Assembly: GCA_036677685.1 (NCBI GenBank)
Contig: JAVBWA010000049.1
Span: 25,851 to 89,850 of the forward strand
Direction of reading: 5' to 3'
DNA length: 64,000 nucleotides
DNA from: JAQUBU01 sp036677685
GTDB taxonomy: Bacteria; Bacillota; Syntrophomonadia; Syntrophomonadales; Syntrophomonadaceae
Every line of letters begins with the position of its first letter. Positions within the stretch are counted from its first letter, which is position 1. Below the pieces are notes generated by a model. It made no database searches and was not told where the DNA came from. It was given only the letters and a program-made list of their open reading frames with translations. The position numbers were made by a program, and so were the translations under genes. Of the stretch, positions 52,046 to 61,459 are shown piece by piece.

Positions 52046-53152
52046 GTGAAAATCAGAAGGAAATCCCCTGCAATTTTAATGGGACTTGCAATTATTTTTG
52101 GAATCTGGATCGTATATCTTGCCGACTTTTATTATGGACTCTCCAATGTGTGGAAGGTCGGGCTGGGCCTGGCCGCATTTCTGTTTTTTGCTCTAACCAC
52201 CAGAATTACTGTGCTTGGTTTGAAGCAGATGCAGAATTCATTCGACAGTTATCTGGACAATGCCTCAATTGAAAAATTGCTGGGGGGAACCCTGGGTTTG
52301 GTTCTGGGGATTGTATGCGGAGTTTTGAGCACTTACCCGCTGTCGATGATTGATGGGGTAGGCAAATTTTTGACTCTCGGGGTGTTTGCTTTAACGGCTG
52401 GAACAGGCTTAAGAATCGGCTCGCGCCGGGCTAATGATCTTTTAAGACTGTTTCATCAAAAGGTAAATGAGCAAAAGCAGGATTATGCAGGTTTAATATC
52501 TGCTAAGGTACTTGATACCAGTGCCATAATTGACGGGCGAATTTTAGATGTATGTCTGGCCAATTTCCTGGAAGGGACTTTAATTGTACCTACTTTTGTT
52601 ATCGAGGAACTGCAGCATATCGCCGATTCATCCGATCATATCAGACGCAACAAAGGAAGACGGGGTTTGGAACTGCTGGCTAAAATGCAGAAACATCCTC
52701 GCATAAAAATTGATATAATTGAAACAGATATTTGGGAAGAAAAAGAAGTAGATGCCAAATTAATACGTCTCTGCAAACAGGTTAATGCAGCTATTATCAC
52801 CAATGATTATAACCTCAACAAGGTTGCGGAATTGCAAGGAATCAAAGTATTAAATATTAACGAGTTGACTAATGCGGTAAAAGTCATGGTATATCCGGGT
52901 GAAACCATGCATACCAGTATTGTTAGAGAAGGCAAGGAAACTGGGCAAGGTGTGGGTTATCTCGAAGACGGGACCATGGTTGTGGTGGAGGATGCGATTA
53001 ATGACATTGGCAGTGATATCGAGGTAATGGTAACCAGTGTCTTTCAAACTGCGGCCGGCCGCATGATTTTCACCCGCAAGCTCCGGGAGGAAAAGGCTGT
53101 TAGCATTAACCGGTCTTTAAGAGATGTGCAAGAGGTGAATATTTATGGATGA
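52046..53152 (+). CDS. YacL-like PIN/TRAM-domain membrane protein
   Basis: The 368-residue protein has four N-terminal membrane helices (residues 8-125). A PIN nuclease domain follows (VLDTSAIIDGRILDVC, ITNDYNLNKVA acidic residues at about 155-275), then a C-terminal TRAM RNA-binding domain (GQGVGYLEDGTMVVVEDA). The start is GTG 52046 behind TATGGAGGTG. It is probably a membrane-tethered RNase. It overlaps ispD by eight bases, the same gene order as in Bacillus. Confidence 0.92.
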   Translation: MKIRRKSPAILMGLAIIFGIWIVYLADFYYGLSNVWKVGLGLAAFLFFALTTRITVLGLKQMQNSFDSYLDNASIEKLLGGTLGLVLGIVCGVLSTYPLSMIDGVGKFLTLGVFALTAGTGLRIGSRRANDLLRLFHQKVNEQKQDYAGLISAKVLDTSAIIDGRILDVCLANFLEGTLIVPTFVIEELQHIADSSDHIRRNKGRRGLELLAKMQKHPRIKIDIIETDIWEEKEVDAKLIRLCKQVNAAIITNDYNLNKVAELQGIKVLNINELTNAVKVMVYPGETMHTSIVREGKETGQGVGYLEDGTMVVVEDAINDIGSDIEVMVTSVFQTAAGRMIFTRKLREEKAVSINRSLRDVQEVNIYG

Positions 53153-53834
53153 CAACCTTCGGGTTGTTATAGCGGCGGCTGGGGCTGGAACCCGGATGGG
53201 CAAAAAAATCAACAAGCAGTATATGCTCTTGAAATCCCGCCCTTTATTGACTTATTCCCTGGATGTATTTGAAAAATCGTCTTTGGTTGAGGAAATGGTA
53301 ATTGTTGCACATCCCCAGGAAGTTGAATACTGTGAACGTGAAATCGTAAAAAAATATGGATATAAAAAAGTAAATAAAGTAGTCGCGGGGGGCAAAGAAA
53401 GACAAGACTCAATTTTGGCCGGTCTGAAGCAGCTTGGACAGGACACGGCGTTTGTGGCGGTGCACGATGGGGCGCGGCCTTTTATTAGTTCGATGCTTAT
53501 CGAAGAGCTGCTGCAGGAAGCCCAAGAATGGGGGGCTGCCATTCCCGGAGTTGCAGTAAAGGATACTTTAAAGCATGTGGACCGTGATGGCTTTGTGAGA
53601 CAGACTCTGGACCGGGAGACTATAATTGCGGTGCAAACCCCCCAGATTTTTAAATATGCAGAATTGTGTGAAGCTTATGCCAATGCCTATGAAGAGGGCT
53701 TGATAGTAACTGATGATGCCGGGCTTTTTGAGAAGTATATCGGTCGGGTTAAAGTGGTGACCGGAGACTATTTTAATATTAAAATCACCACCCCGGAGGA
53801 TATGTTGATTGCCAAGAGCCTGGTAAGAGACTAA
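53145..53834 (+). CDS. ispD: 2-C-methyl-D-erythritol 4-phosphate cytidylyltransferase
   Basis: This enzyme attaches CMP to methylerythritol 4-phosphate in the MEP isoprenoid pathway. The 229-residue protein has the nucleotide-binding start AAGAGTRMGKKINKQYM and the conserved VHDGARPFIS and TDDAGLFE motifs. It overlaps yacL and is followed 15 bases later by ispF. Confidence 0.95.
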   Translation: MDDNLRVVIAAAGAGTRMGKKINKQYMLLKSRPLLTYSLDVFEKSSLVEEMVIVAHPQEVEYCEREIVKKYGYKKVNKVVAGGKERQDSILAGLKQLGQDTAFVAVHDGARPFISSMLIEELLQEAQEWGAAIPGVAVKDTLKHVDRDGFVRQTLDRETIIAVQTPQIFKYAELCEAYANAYEEGLIVTDDAGLFEKYIGRVKVVTGDYFNIKITTPEDMLIAKSLVRD

Positions 53835-53849
53835 AGGAGGGCCTTTATA

Positions 53850-54317
53850 GTGCGGATAGGCAGCGGTTATGACGTTCATCGTTTAGTGGAAGGACGCAAA
53901 CTGATTCTGGGCGGGGTGGAAATCCCTCATAATCTGGGACTGCTCGGACATTCGGATGCGGACGTATTATTACATGCCATCTGTGATGCGTTATTGGGAG
54001 CGGCTGGTTTGGGGGATATTGGCCGTCATTTTCCCGATTCCGACAGCCGGTACAAGGGTATAAAAAGCCTGCTGCTTTTGGAACAGGTCAGTCAGAAGCT
54101 AAAAGCAGCAGGCTTTGTTATTGTTAATATTGACAGTACCATAGTAGCTCAGGAACCTCGTTTGGCGCCGTATATAGACGAAATGCGGGTAAATATAGCT
54201 GGGGCACTGGATTTGAATCCCGCCCAGATTAATGTTAAAGCTACCACCACCGAGCACCTCGGTTTTGAAGGCCGCAAGGAAGGTATATCAGCCCAGGCAG
54301 TTGCCCTGATCGAATAA
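53850..54317 (+). CDS. ispF: 2-C-methyl-D-erythritol 2,4-cyclodiphosphate synthase
   Basis: The 155-residue MEP-pathway enzyme has the metal-binding GSGYDVHRL and LGHSDADVLLHAICDALLGA motifs, FPDSDSRYKG and the C-terminal ATTTEHLGFEGRKEGI. It starts at GTG 53850. The enzyme works as a trimer with metal-bound active sites between subunits. Confidence 0.96.
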   Translation: MRIGSGYDVHRLVEGRKLILGGVEIPHNLGLLGHSDADVLLHAICDALLGAAGLGDIGRHFPDSDSRYKGIKSLLLLEQVSQKLKAAGFVIVNIDSTIVAQEPRLAPYIDEMRVNIAGALDLNPAQINVKATTTEHLGFEGRKEGISAQAVALIE

Positions 54318-54380
54318 GCGAGGTTGTATATTTACTTTCTGCTTAAGGGAAAATAGGGAAAATAGCAGGAGGTAAGTTAC

Positions 54381-55283
54381 ATGAAGTGGATTAGGAATCT
54401 GTTGATTGCTGCCATAGTTGTCGGCCTGGTTACCGGGATGGTAATTCTGCGCAGCGAAATTAAAACCACTCTGAGTACCCAGAAGTCGCAAATCGTGATC
54501 AGCCTGGGTAAAGATCTTACTACTGAACAAAAAAATAAGATGCTGGAACAATTCGCCGCCTGGCAAAATGGCCGAACCGCGAGGTTTATAAACGTAAGCA
54601 ACCAGGAGGAAAGAGAGTACCTGGAAGGCATGATTGATGAAAAACTAATTGGAACCAAGGCTATCTCTTCAGTTTATTTGGAGACTCTAGATAAGAGCAG
54701 GGGTATCGAAGTGGACACCCGCAACATTACTGCCATAACTCCTTTTATGTACGCAAACGCTCTGGCCACGGCCGGTATCGAGAATGCCAGGGTGATTGTT
54801 GCAGCACCTTTTGCAGTTTCAGGAACGGCTGCTTTAACCGGTATCATAAAAGCGTTTGAAACGGCCAGCGGCAACAAAATCAACGAGGATGCCAAAGCTG
54901 CGGCCCACCGGGAAATTGCCGAAACTACTAAGCTGGGCCGGGAAATCGGCAGCAATAAAGCGGAGAAACTTATTTACGAAGTAAAAAGACAGGTAATAGA
55001 GAAAAAAATATCCGATCCAGAGGAGATTAAAAAAATAATTATCAAGGTCAGTGCGGATTTGAATGTGAAGCTGTCGGAAGCCGATATGGATCGGATTATC
55101 AGCCTGATGCAGAACTTGAAGGGCTTGAATCTCAGTATTAAACAGCTCAATGAACAGTTGTCGGGGCTGCAGAGAAATATTAAGGAAGTTGAGAATAGTG
55201 GCCGTGAAGCATCAGGATTTCTCCGGCAATTGTTCGATGCCATTGCCCGCTTGCTTGAAGGGATAAAAAACTCTCTGGCTTAA
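54381..55283 (+). CDS. DUF1002 family exported protein
   Basis: The 300-residue protein has an N-terminal signal/anchor (residues 5-24) and the DUF1002 pattern: QIVISLGKDLTTEQKNKML, IGTKAISSVYLETL, MYANALATAGIENARVIVAA and PFAVSGTAALTGIIKAFE. The C-terminal third is helical and charged. Bacillus YpuA belongs to this family; its role is not known. AGCAGGAGGTAAG precedes the start. Confidence 0.85.
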   Translation: MKWIRNLLIAAIVVGLVTGMVILRSEIKTTLSTQKSQIVISLGKDLTTEQKNKMLEQFAAWQNGRTARFINVSNQEEREYLEGMIDEKLIGTKAISSVYLETLDKSRGIEVDTRNITAITPFMYANALATAGIENARVIVAAPFAVSGTAALTGIIKAFETASGNKINEDAKAAAHREIAETTKLGREIGSNKAEKLIYEVKRQVIEKKISDPEEIKKIIIKVSADLNVKLSEADMDRIISLMQNLKGLNLSIKQLNEQLSGLQRNIKEVENSGREASGFLRQLFDAIARLLEGIKNSLA

Positions 55284-55330
55284 GCTCTGGGGTCTTTCCC
55301 TAAATCAAGGAAATGATATAATCATAAGAC

Positions 55331-55360
55331 AGGGGAGACTAAACTCCCCTTTATTTATGG
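55331..55360 (+). terminator. Hairpin between DUF1002 gene and gltX
   Basis: AGGGGAG-ACTAAA-CTCCCCT followed by TTATTTAT. It resembles a terminator, but a TATAAT at ~55315 just upstream suggests a promoter whose transcript would begin with this hairpin, so its role is uncertain. Confidence 0.55.
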
Positions 55361-55424
55361 AGTCTTTATAGCCTGGTGTGGGAAATATTTTTGCCCGCCG
55401 GTTAAGCTTTTTAGGAGGGAAAGA

Positions 55425-56879
55425 ATGGATAAAATCAAAGTAAGGTTTGCCCCCAGTCCCACCGGACCTTTACATATCGGGGGAGCGCGTTCTGCATTGT
55501 TTAATTATTTATTTGCCACCCATAATGGCGGAGAATTGGTCTTACGCATAGAAGATACTGATTTGGACAGATCGCGCCGTGAGTATGAAGATGAAATCAT
55601 TGATTCCCTGCATTGGCTGGGATTAAAGTGGAATGAAGGCGTAGATATCCCGGGACCTAACGGACCGTACCGGCAGACTGAAAGATTGGACATCTATGCG
55701 AAATACACCTTGCAACTGCTGGAATCGGGACAAGCCTACTATTGTTTCTGCAGTGAAGAAGAACTGGAAGCCGAGCGTAAGGCTTTGCTGGCCAGCGGGG
55801 AGATGCAGAAATACTCCGGCAAATGCCGCAGCTTGAGTGATGCGGAAAAAGCTGCAAAATTTGCTCAAGGAATCAAACCAGCCATTCGTTTCAGGGTCCC
55901 TGAGCATGAAGAATATGTTGTGGATGATCTGGTTAGAGGCCGGGTTAGTTTTGCCAGTGATGATATCGGAGATTTCATTATTGTAAAATCGGATGGTATA
56001 CCCACCTATAATTTTGCGGTGGTTATTGATGATGTCTTGATGGGCATAACACATGTTATAAGAGCCGAGGAGCATCTATCCAATACTCCAAGGCAACTGG
56101 CGATTTATGATGCCCTGAAACTCAAACGCCCTGAGTTTGCTCACATTTCGCTGATTCTGGGCAGCGACCGGCAGAAGATGAGCAAGCGGCATGGGGCCAC
56201 TTCTCTCATTCAATACCGTCAAATGGGCTACCTGCCCGAAGCCTTGTTCAATTTCCTGGCTCTCTTGGGCTGGTCGCCGGAAGGAGAAGAAGAAATACTG
56301 GCGCCAGCGGAGATTATGAATGCCTTCACATTGGAAAGAGTAGCCAAAAGTCCGGCGGTTTTTGATCTGGATAAACTAAACTGGCTGAACCAGCAGTATA
56401 TTAAAAAGCTGGAAGCAGGGGAACTGGCCGAATTGGTTAAACCCTATCTTGAAGATTCGGTATGGAATGAGCAAATACTGAAACTGGACCAGGAACATTA
56501 TAACCTGATGGTCATGGCCGTCCGCGACCATCTGGTAGCTTTGAGTGATATTAAGCAGGAAGTGGAAGTTTTTCTGGCCGGACTAACATATGAAAACGAA
56601 GCTAAACAGTTGCTTAGCGAAGAGGACGTATTGCCTGTTTTAGAGGTATTCGGTGATGGTCTGGGGGAATTCATGCCGGTAGATGAGGTAAAAAGCTATC
56701 TCAAACGCCTTACCAAAGAACTGAAGCTTAAGCCCAAGAATGTTTTTATGCCGGTACGCTGTGCCCTGAGCGGCCGGACTCACGGCCCTGATTTGCCGTC
56801 CATGGTGAGCTTCTGGGGTTGCGACGAGACCCGGCGCCGTTTGCAGCATTCCATAGAGATGATTAAGGAGTGGCGCTAA
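55425..56879 (+). CDS. gltX: Glutamate--tRNA ligase
   Basis: The 484-residue class I synthetase has the HIGH-type motif (PSPTGPLHIGGARSALFNY) and KMSKR in DRQKMSKRHGA, followed by the all-helical anticodon-binding domain. Many Firmicutes use one non-discriminating GltX for both tRNA-Glu and tRNA-Gln; the sequence alone does not settle this. The position before cysE-cysS matches Bacillus. Confidence 0.96.
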   Translation: MDKIKVRFAPSPTGPLHIGGARSALFNYLFATHNGGELVLRIEDTDLDRSRREYEDEIIDSLHWLGLKWNEGVDIPGPNGPYRQTERLDIYAKYTLQLLESGQAYYCFCSEEELEAERKALLASGEMQKYSGKCRSLSDAEKAAKFAQGIKPAIRFRVPEHEEYVVDDLVRGRVSFASDDIGDFIIVKSDGIPTYNFAVVIDDVLMGITHVIRAEEHLSNTPRQLAIYDALKLKRPEFAHISLILGSDRQKMSKRHGATSLIQYRQMGYLPEALFNFLALLGWSPEGEEEILAPAEIMNAFTLERVAKSPAVFDLDKLNWLNQQYIKKLEAGELAELVKPYLEDSVWNEQILKLDQEHYNLMVMAVRDHLVALSDIKQEVEVFLAGLTYENEAKQLLSEEDVLPVLEVFGDGLGEFMPVDEVKSYLKRLTKELKLKPKNVFMPVRCALSGRTHGPDLPSMVSFWGCDETRRRLQHSIEMIKEWR

Positions 56880-56909
56880 ATCCGTTAGAGCAATAATAGG
56901 GTAATAATA

Positions 56910-57401
56910 ATGAATGATAATATTATCCATGAGGCAAAAAACTTTATAATTTCCGCTCTTGCTGTGATATTGACGATTGCTTCATTTGAGCTTTTGCTGT
57001 TATCCGGCTTTACTTACCAATTGGCAAAAACCGTGGATAAGATTCGGATATATTTGAGACTTGTGCCCACACATATATTGCCCAAGATGGAAGGGGGATA
57101 CTCACAATCGATACTTCCGGTCAATATAATGGTTTTTATCTTGGTAAACATTCTTTTGGGTCTACTCGCTTTTAAACTAGTCAGAAAACGTGGTTCAAAT
57201 TACTCGGGATTGATTCATGGATTATTTATGTCGTTGGTTTTCTTAATAATTGCTTTGATACTCGTTGACTTGAGCAACGACCCTTTTAATTACTTGGCCG
57301 TATTTTTTGGCTTCCCGATAGTGCTGTTTGTTCAGTCTTGTGTAGCCAGTTGTTTGTTATTTCGAGAGGGAAAAAAGACCAACACAGGCCAATTGACATA
57401 A
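56910..57401 (+). CDS. Four-helix membrane protein of unknown function
   Basis: The 163-residue protein shows four hydrophobic segments (about 10-32, 62-84, 96-118 and 124-148). No family is recognised. Its stop codon directly follows the -35 box (TTGACA) of the cysE-cysS promoter, so the promoter lies in the end of this coding sequence. Confidence 0.55.
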   Translation: MNDNIIHEAKNFIISALAVILTIASFELLLLSGFTYQLAKTVDKIRIYLRLVPTHILPKMEGGYSQSILPVNIMVFILVNILLGLLAFKLVRKRGSNYSGLIHGLFMSLVFLIIALILVDLSNDPFNYLAVFFGFPIVLFVQSCVASCLLFREGKKTNTGQLT

Positions 57402-57421
57402 TTCTTGCGGATGCATATAAT
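57393..57421 (+). promoter_or_regulatory. SigA promoter of the cysE T-box transcript
   Basis: Consensus TTGACA (57393-57398), 17-base spacer, consensus TATAAT (57416-57421). Confidence 0.85.
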
Positions 57422-57440
57422 CTTAGTAATAGAATATCAA

Positions 57441-57690
57441 AATGCTAGGAATGGGAAGAGTAAGCAGCGATCGCTGCCAGAGAGAAAAGGTCACCGGCTG
57501 AGAGCCTTTTCACGGTATGAAGCTGCTGAAAGTGCACCCGGGAGCAGGTATGCCGAAATCATGTAGGCATATCCGGGATAACCGTTAGAATTTTAAGCGG
57601 GATGTTGTCTTGGAGACAGCATTCAATGGGAGTGGAACCGCGGAAGTACAGCCTTTCGTCTCTATTTGGAGATGAAGGGCTTTTGTTTTT
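57441..57690 (+). promoter_or_regulatory. T-box riboswitch leader, probably cysteine-specific
   Basis: The leader has a Stem I region (57450-57550), a T-box sequence GGAGTGGAACCGCGG (57629-57643), and a following terminator. Uncharged tRNA would pair with the T-box and favour the antiterminator, turning on cysE-cysS-mrnC. A UGC triplet at 57524-57526 in AAGCTGCTGAAAG is the likely Cys specifier, judged from position and downstream genes. It accounts for the 371-base gap before cysE. Confidence 0.88.
57649..57690 (+). terminator. T-box terminator
   Basis: AGCCTTTCGTCTC pairs with GAGATGAAGGGCT around a 6-base loop and runs into TTTGTTTTT. It is the off-state hairpin of the T-box leader. Confidence 0.85.
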
Positions 57691-57772
57691 TAAAAGTGAT
57701 GTACAGGGCTGGGCATTATGAGCACAGACCAACAACCTGATAGAATAAAAAATATTTGGGAAGGAGAAAGTC

Positions 57773-58495
57773 ATGTTTGCAGCCCTTAAGAAGGAAATTG
57801 AGGTAATCTTTGAAAGAGACCCGGCGGCACGCAGTATTCTGGAGGTTATTATCTGTTATCCGGGTTTACATGCGGTTGTCAACCACCGGATCGCGCATTT
57901 TTTCTATAAAAGAAAGCTATTCTTCCTGGCCAGATTGGTATCCCATATCAGCCGTTTTTTTACCGCGATAGAAATTCATCCTGGTGCTAAGATCGGCAAA
58001 GGTTTCTTTATAGACCATGGCAGTGGTATAGTAATAGGAGAAACTACAGAAATTGGAGATAATGTTACCCTCTACCAGGGGGTGACTTTGGGCGGAACCG
58101 GTAAAGAAAAAGGCAAGCGGCATCCGACCGTTGGCAGCAATGTAACCGTAAGCGTAGGGGCCAAAGTGCTGGGAGCCATAACCATCGGTGATAATGTAAA
58201 AATTGGCGGAGGCGCGGTGGTTCTAAAGAGTGTTCCAGCTAATTGCACAGTAGTCGGAAATCCGGGTAGAATAGTAGTACGGGATGGAGCCCGGGTAGTG
58301 GGTGGCAAGATGGAAGTTGACCTTGAGCATCATTTGCTGCCCGACCCGATTGCGGATACCCTGGCGGCCATGCAGGAAAAAATTGATGAACTGGAAAACA
58401 AGCTGGAATTATTGACAAGAGAGGAAGCAAGGAATGCGAGTTTACAACACCCTAAGCAGCAAAAAAGAAGAAATATCAACTCTGAATCCGCATAA
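57773..58495 (+). CDS. cysE: Serine O-acetyltransferase
   Basis: This enzyme makes O-acetylserine from serine and acetyl-CoA, the first step of cysteine synthesis. The 240-residue protein has an N-terminal helical region and the left-handed beta-helix of hexapeptide repeats (IHPGAKIGKGFFIDHGSGIV, VTLYQGVTLGGTGKE, KVLGAITIGDNVKIGGGAVV). Its end overlaps cysS by 62 bases in another frame. ATG 57773 follows AAGGAGAAAG. Confidence 0.95.
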   Translation: MFAALKKEIEVIFERDPAARSILEVIICYPGLHAVVNHRIAHFFYKRKLFFLARLVSHISRFFTAIEIHPGAKIGKGFFIDHGSGIVIGETTEIGDNVTLYQGVTLGGTGKEKGKRHPTVGSNVTVSVGAKVLGAITIGDNVKIGGGAVVLKSVPANCTVVGNPGRIVVRDGARVVGGKMEVDLEHHLLPDPIADTLAAMQEKIDELENKLELLTREEARNASLQHPKQQKRRNINSESA

Positions 58496-60029
58496 AGTAA
58501 ACATGTATGTATGTGGTCCCACCACATACAACTATATACATCTGGGCAATGCCCGGCCTTTGGTGGTTTTTGATACGGTGCGCCGCTACCTGGCCTTTCG
58601 GGGTTATGAAGTAAAATATGTACAGAACTTTACCGATGTGGATGACAAGATAATCAACCGGGCCCGGGAAGAAGGAGATGATCCTTTGCTGCTGGCCCAG
58701 CGGTATATTGAGGAATATTTTAAAGACGCAGATGCTCTGGGCATCAAAAGGGCTGATATCCATCCCCGGGTCAGCCAGCATATTCCCGAAATAGTTGCAG
58801 CGATTCAAACCCTGGTAGAGAAAGGTTTTGCCTATGAGATGGAAGGCGATGTTTACTTCCGGGTACGGGCTTTTCATGATTATGGAAAGCTTTCCGGGCG
58901 CAGTCTGGAGGACATGCTGGCCGGAGCCCGGGTGGAAGTGGATGAACGAAAGGAAAATGCGGCTGATTTTGCCCTCTGGAAAGCCGCCCGCCCTGGTGAA
59001 CCCGCCTGGAAAAGCCCCTGGGGAGAAGGCCGGCCGGGCTGGCATATCGAATGTTCAGTAATGTCAACCAATTACCTGGGGGATACCCTGGATATTCATG
59101 GGGGCGGCAGTGATTTGATATTCCCCCACCATGAAAATGAAATTGCCCAGGCGGAAGCCCTTACCGGCAAACCTTTTGTCAAGTACTGGATGCACAATGG
59201 TTTTATAACGGTTAATAATGAAAAGATGTCAAAATCACTGGGTAATTTTTTTATTCTCCGCGATATCCTGGCCCAGTATCCAGCTGATGTAGTGCGGTTC
59301 TATTTAATTGCGACTCATTATCGGAGTCCTTTGGATTTTGATGATGGCAAACTGGAGGAAGCCCGCAAGGCTTTGGGCAGATTGAAAACTACCCTATTGC
59401 TGGCAGCCGAATTCCTGAATGATGATTTACCGCAGGCAGCCGAAATTAAGGGTAAAGCACTGGACTTTGTGGGGGCCGTTGCCAATTATAGGAATGAATT
59501 TATAGAAGCCATGGACGACGACTTTAATACCGCCAAAGCCATTGCCTCAGTTTTTGAAATATCGCATTGCATCAACTCTTATCTGGCTGCTGCCAATCGT
59601 GGTGATGCCATGGACCAAGCGGCTGTCAAAGCGGCCGTGGCGATTTACCAGGAGTTGGGCGATGTTTTGGGAATATTTATGAAGCAGGCTAAAAATGAAG
59701 AAACGCTATTGGCGGGAGTCCTGGAAATACTGGTGTGGCTGAGAAAAGAGGCCCGTACGGCCCGAAATTTTGCGCTGGCTGATAATATCCGGGATTTTCT
59801 GAAGAACCTGGGTATCAGTGTGGAAGATGGTGAGCATGGCAGCCGGCTGCGCTATGAGGAGAGCCCCCAAATAGATGAACTGATGGTTTATCTGCTGAGT
59901 TTACGCCAGGAATTCAAAGCCCATAAAGATTATGCCCGGTCGGACAGCTTGCGGGACAAGCTTAAAGAACAGGGCATTATCCTGGAAGACAGCCGGGAAG
60001 GAGCCAGGTGGAAGTTTGCTGATGTATGA
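58434..60029 (+). CDS. cysS: Cysteine--tRNA ligase
   Basis: The 531-residue class I synthetase has the HIGH-type motif (HLGNARPLVVFD) with zinc Cys in MYVCGPTTYNY, the zinc-site WHIECSVMS, and KMSKSLGNFF. It charges tRNA-Cys. Co-expression with cysE under a T-box links cysteine supply with its use. The start lies inside cysE and the end overlaps mrnC. Confidence 0.97.
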   Translation: MRVYNTLSSKKEEISTLNPHKVNMYVCGPTTYNYIHLGNARPLVVFDTVRRYLAFRGYEVKYVQNFTDVDDKIINRAREEGDDPLLLAQRYIEEYFKDADALGIKRADIHPRVSQHIPEIVAAIQTLVEKGFAYEMEGDVYFRVRAFHDYGKLSGRSLEDMLAGARVEVDERKENAADFALWKAARPGEPAWKSPWGEGRPGWHIECSVMSTNYLGDTLDIHGGGSDLIFPHHENEIAQAEALTGKPFVKYWMHNGFITVNNEKMSKSLGNFFILRDILAQYPADVVRFYLIATHYRSPLDFDDGKLEEARKALGRLKTTLLLAAEFLNDDLPQAAEIKGKALDFVGAVANYRNEFIEAMDDDFNTAKAIASVFEISHCINSYLAAANRGDAMDQAAVKAAVAIYQELGDVLGIFMKQAKNEETLLAGVLEILVWLRKEARTARNFALADNIRDFLKNLGISVEDGEHGSRLRYEESPQIDELMVYLLSLRQEFKAHKDYARSDSLRDKLKEQGIILEDSREGARWKFADV

Positions 60030-60414
60030 TAACCTGGATGAAAAAAACCTGAGCGAGTATTCACCCTTGATGCTCGCTTATATCGGTGATGCGGTATTTG
60101 AGCTGGAAGTCCGGACTCATGTAATTATGAGCGGCAGGCGCAAAATCAGGGACATCCACCAGGATACCGTGGCCGTAGTCAAAGCCGAGAGCCAGGCCCG
60201 GGTCATAAGGAATTTATTCAATGACTTGAGCGAAGCGGAGCAGGAAATTGTTAAGAAAGGTCGTAATGCCAAGAGCACCCCGCCCCGCAACGCCGATCTG
60301 GGTGATTATAAAATGAGCACCGGATTCGAAGCCCTATTGGGCTATCTGTATCTCAAAGGCGATGAAAAACGTCTGCAGTACTTAATAAACCAGGCCCTTG
60401 TGATAGAAAGTTGA
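60022..60414 (+). CDS. mrnC: Mini-ribonuclease III
   Basis: The 130-residue protein has an RNase III catalytic domain (YSPLMLAYIGDAVFELEVR with the catalytic Asp; KMSTGFEALLGYLYL with the second acidic motif) but no dsRNA-binding domain. This is the form that matures 23S rRNA in Bacillus. ATG 60022 overlaps the cysS stop. Confidence 0.93.
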   Translation: MYDNLDEKNLSEYSPLMLAYIGDAVFELEVRTHVIMSGRRKIRDIHQDTVAVVKAESQARVIRNLFNDLSEAEQEIVKKGRNAKSTPPRNADLGDYKMSTGFEALLGYLYLKGDEKRLQYLINQALVIES

Positions 60415-60565
60415 TTTTATTTTTATTGGATCAGAGCCCCTACCTTATGTTGGTTTTTTGATACAGGTAAAAATACTTATATGAGATCGTGTAAGCAGGG
60501 TATAGGGTTATTACTAAGATTCTTCCCTTGCCCCTCACCATTAAAAAAAAGAAGGAGAACTGTTT

Positions 60566-61270
60566 ATGATTATACAAAAACCCCAGGTTCTGTTGCCCCA
60601 GTCCGAATTGGACCCCCGAATTATGAGCAAACTGGAGAGGTATGCCAGAGTATGTTATAAATCGGAAGGCCTTATGAAGGAAGATGGCGACCCCAATTTC
60701 CTAAAAAGGATTGTTATTAACAACCGGCATGAATCGATAATCGAACATGAAAAAATATCTTTGATGTTTATTATGGATAGAGGAATTTCTCATGAGATAG
60801 TTCGGCATCGGGTTGGAGCGGCTTACAGTCAAGAATCTACCCGCTATTGCAATTACAGCAAAGATAAATTTAGCAATGAGATAAGTGTAATCGAGCCCTT
60901 CTTTTTTACTGCTGACGAACAAGCTTACCAGTTGTGGCGGGAAGCCTGTCAGACTGCTGAGAACTGCTATATGAACCTGTTAAAGGCGGGGCGTTCAGCC
61001 CAGGAAGCCCGTTCTGTCTTGCCCAATTCCCTCAAAACCGAAATCGCGGTTACTTACAATATGAGAGAATGGCGGCATTTTCTGCGCCTGCGCTGTGATG
61101 CAGCGGCCCATCCCCAGATGCGTCAGATAGCGATTCCGCTTTTGTTGCTCTTTCAGGAAAAAATGCCGGTGCTGTTTTCAGACATAGAATACGACAGCAA
61201 CTTTCCGGCTGAACACTATGCTCAGATAATTATGACTGACGATATTTTTAATCCGCTTAAAAATCTTTAA
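60566..61270 (+). CDS. thyX: FAD-dependent thymidylate synthase ThyX
   Basis: ThyX converts dUMP to dTMP with methylenetetrahydrofolate and FAD. The 234-residue protein has the ThyX signature region IVRHRVGAAYSQESTRYCNYS. Between RHR and the conserved Ser there are eight residues, where the common pattern RHRx7S has seven; this may be normal for the clostridial subgroup. AGAAGGAGAAC precedes the start. No thyA is seen in the window. Confidence 0.93.
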   Translation: MIIQKPQVLLPQSELDPRIMSKLERYARVCYKSEGLMKEDGDPNFLKRIVINNRHESIIEHEKISLMFIMDRGISHEIVRHRVGAAYSQESTRYCNYSKDKFSNEISVIEPFFFTADEQAYQLWREACQTAENCYMNLLKAGRSAQEARSVLPNSLKTEIAVTYNMREWRHFLRLRCDAAAHPQMRQIAIPLLLLFQEKMPVLFSDIEYDSNFPAEHYAQIIMTDDIFNPLKNL

Positions 61271-61459
61271 GAGAGCATAGATAAGTATTAAAAGGTGAAT
61301 ATAGGATTATTGAATATTTATGATAGTTAGTTCTCCCTGAGAAGGCTGGGAGCAATATACTTGTATATATGCTGACTTATGAATTGAGTTATTCATGGTA
61401 GCTAACCTGTAAAAACAGCCCTGAGTTAGAATCGAATAATAGCTGATTAGGAGAAATAT

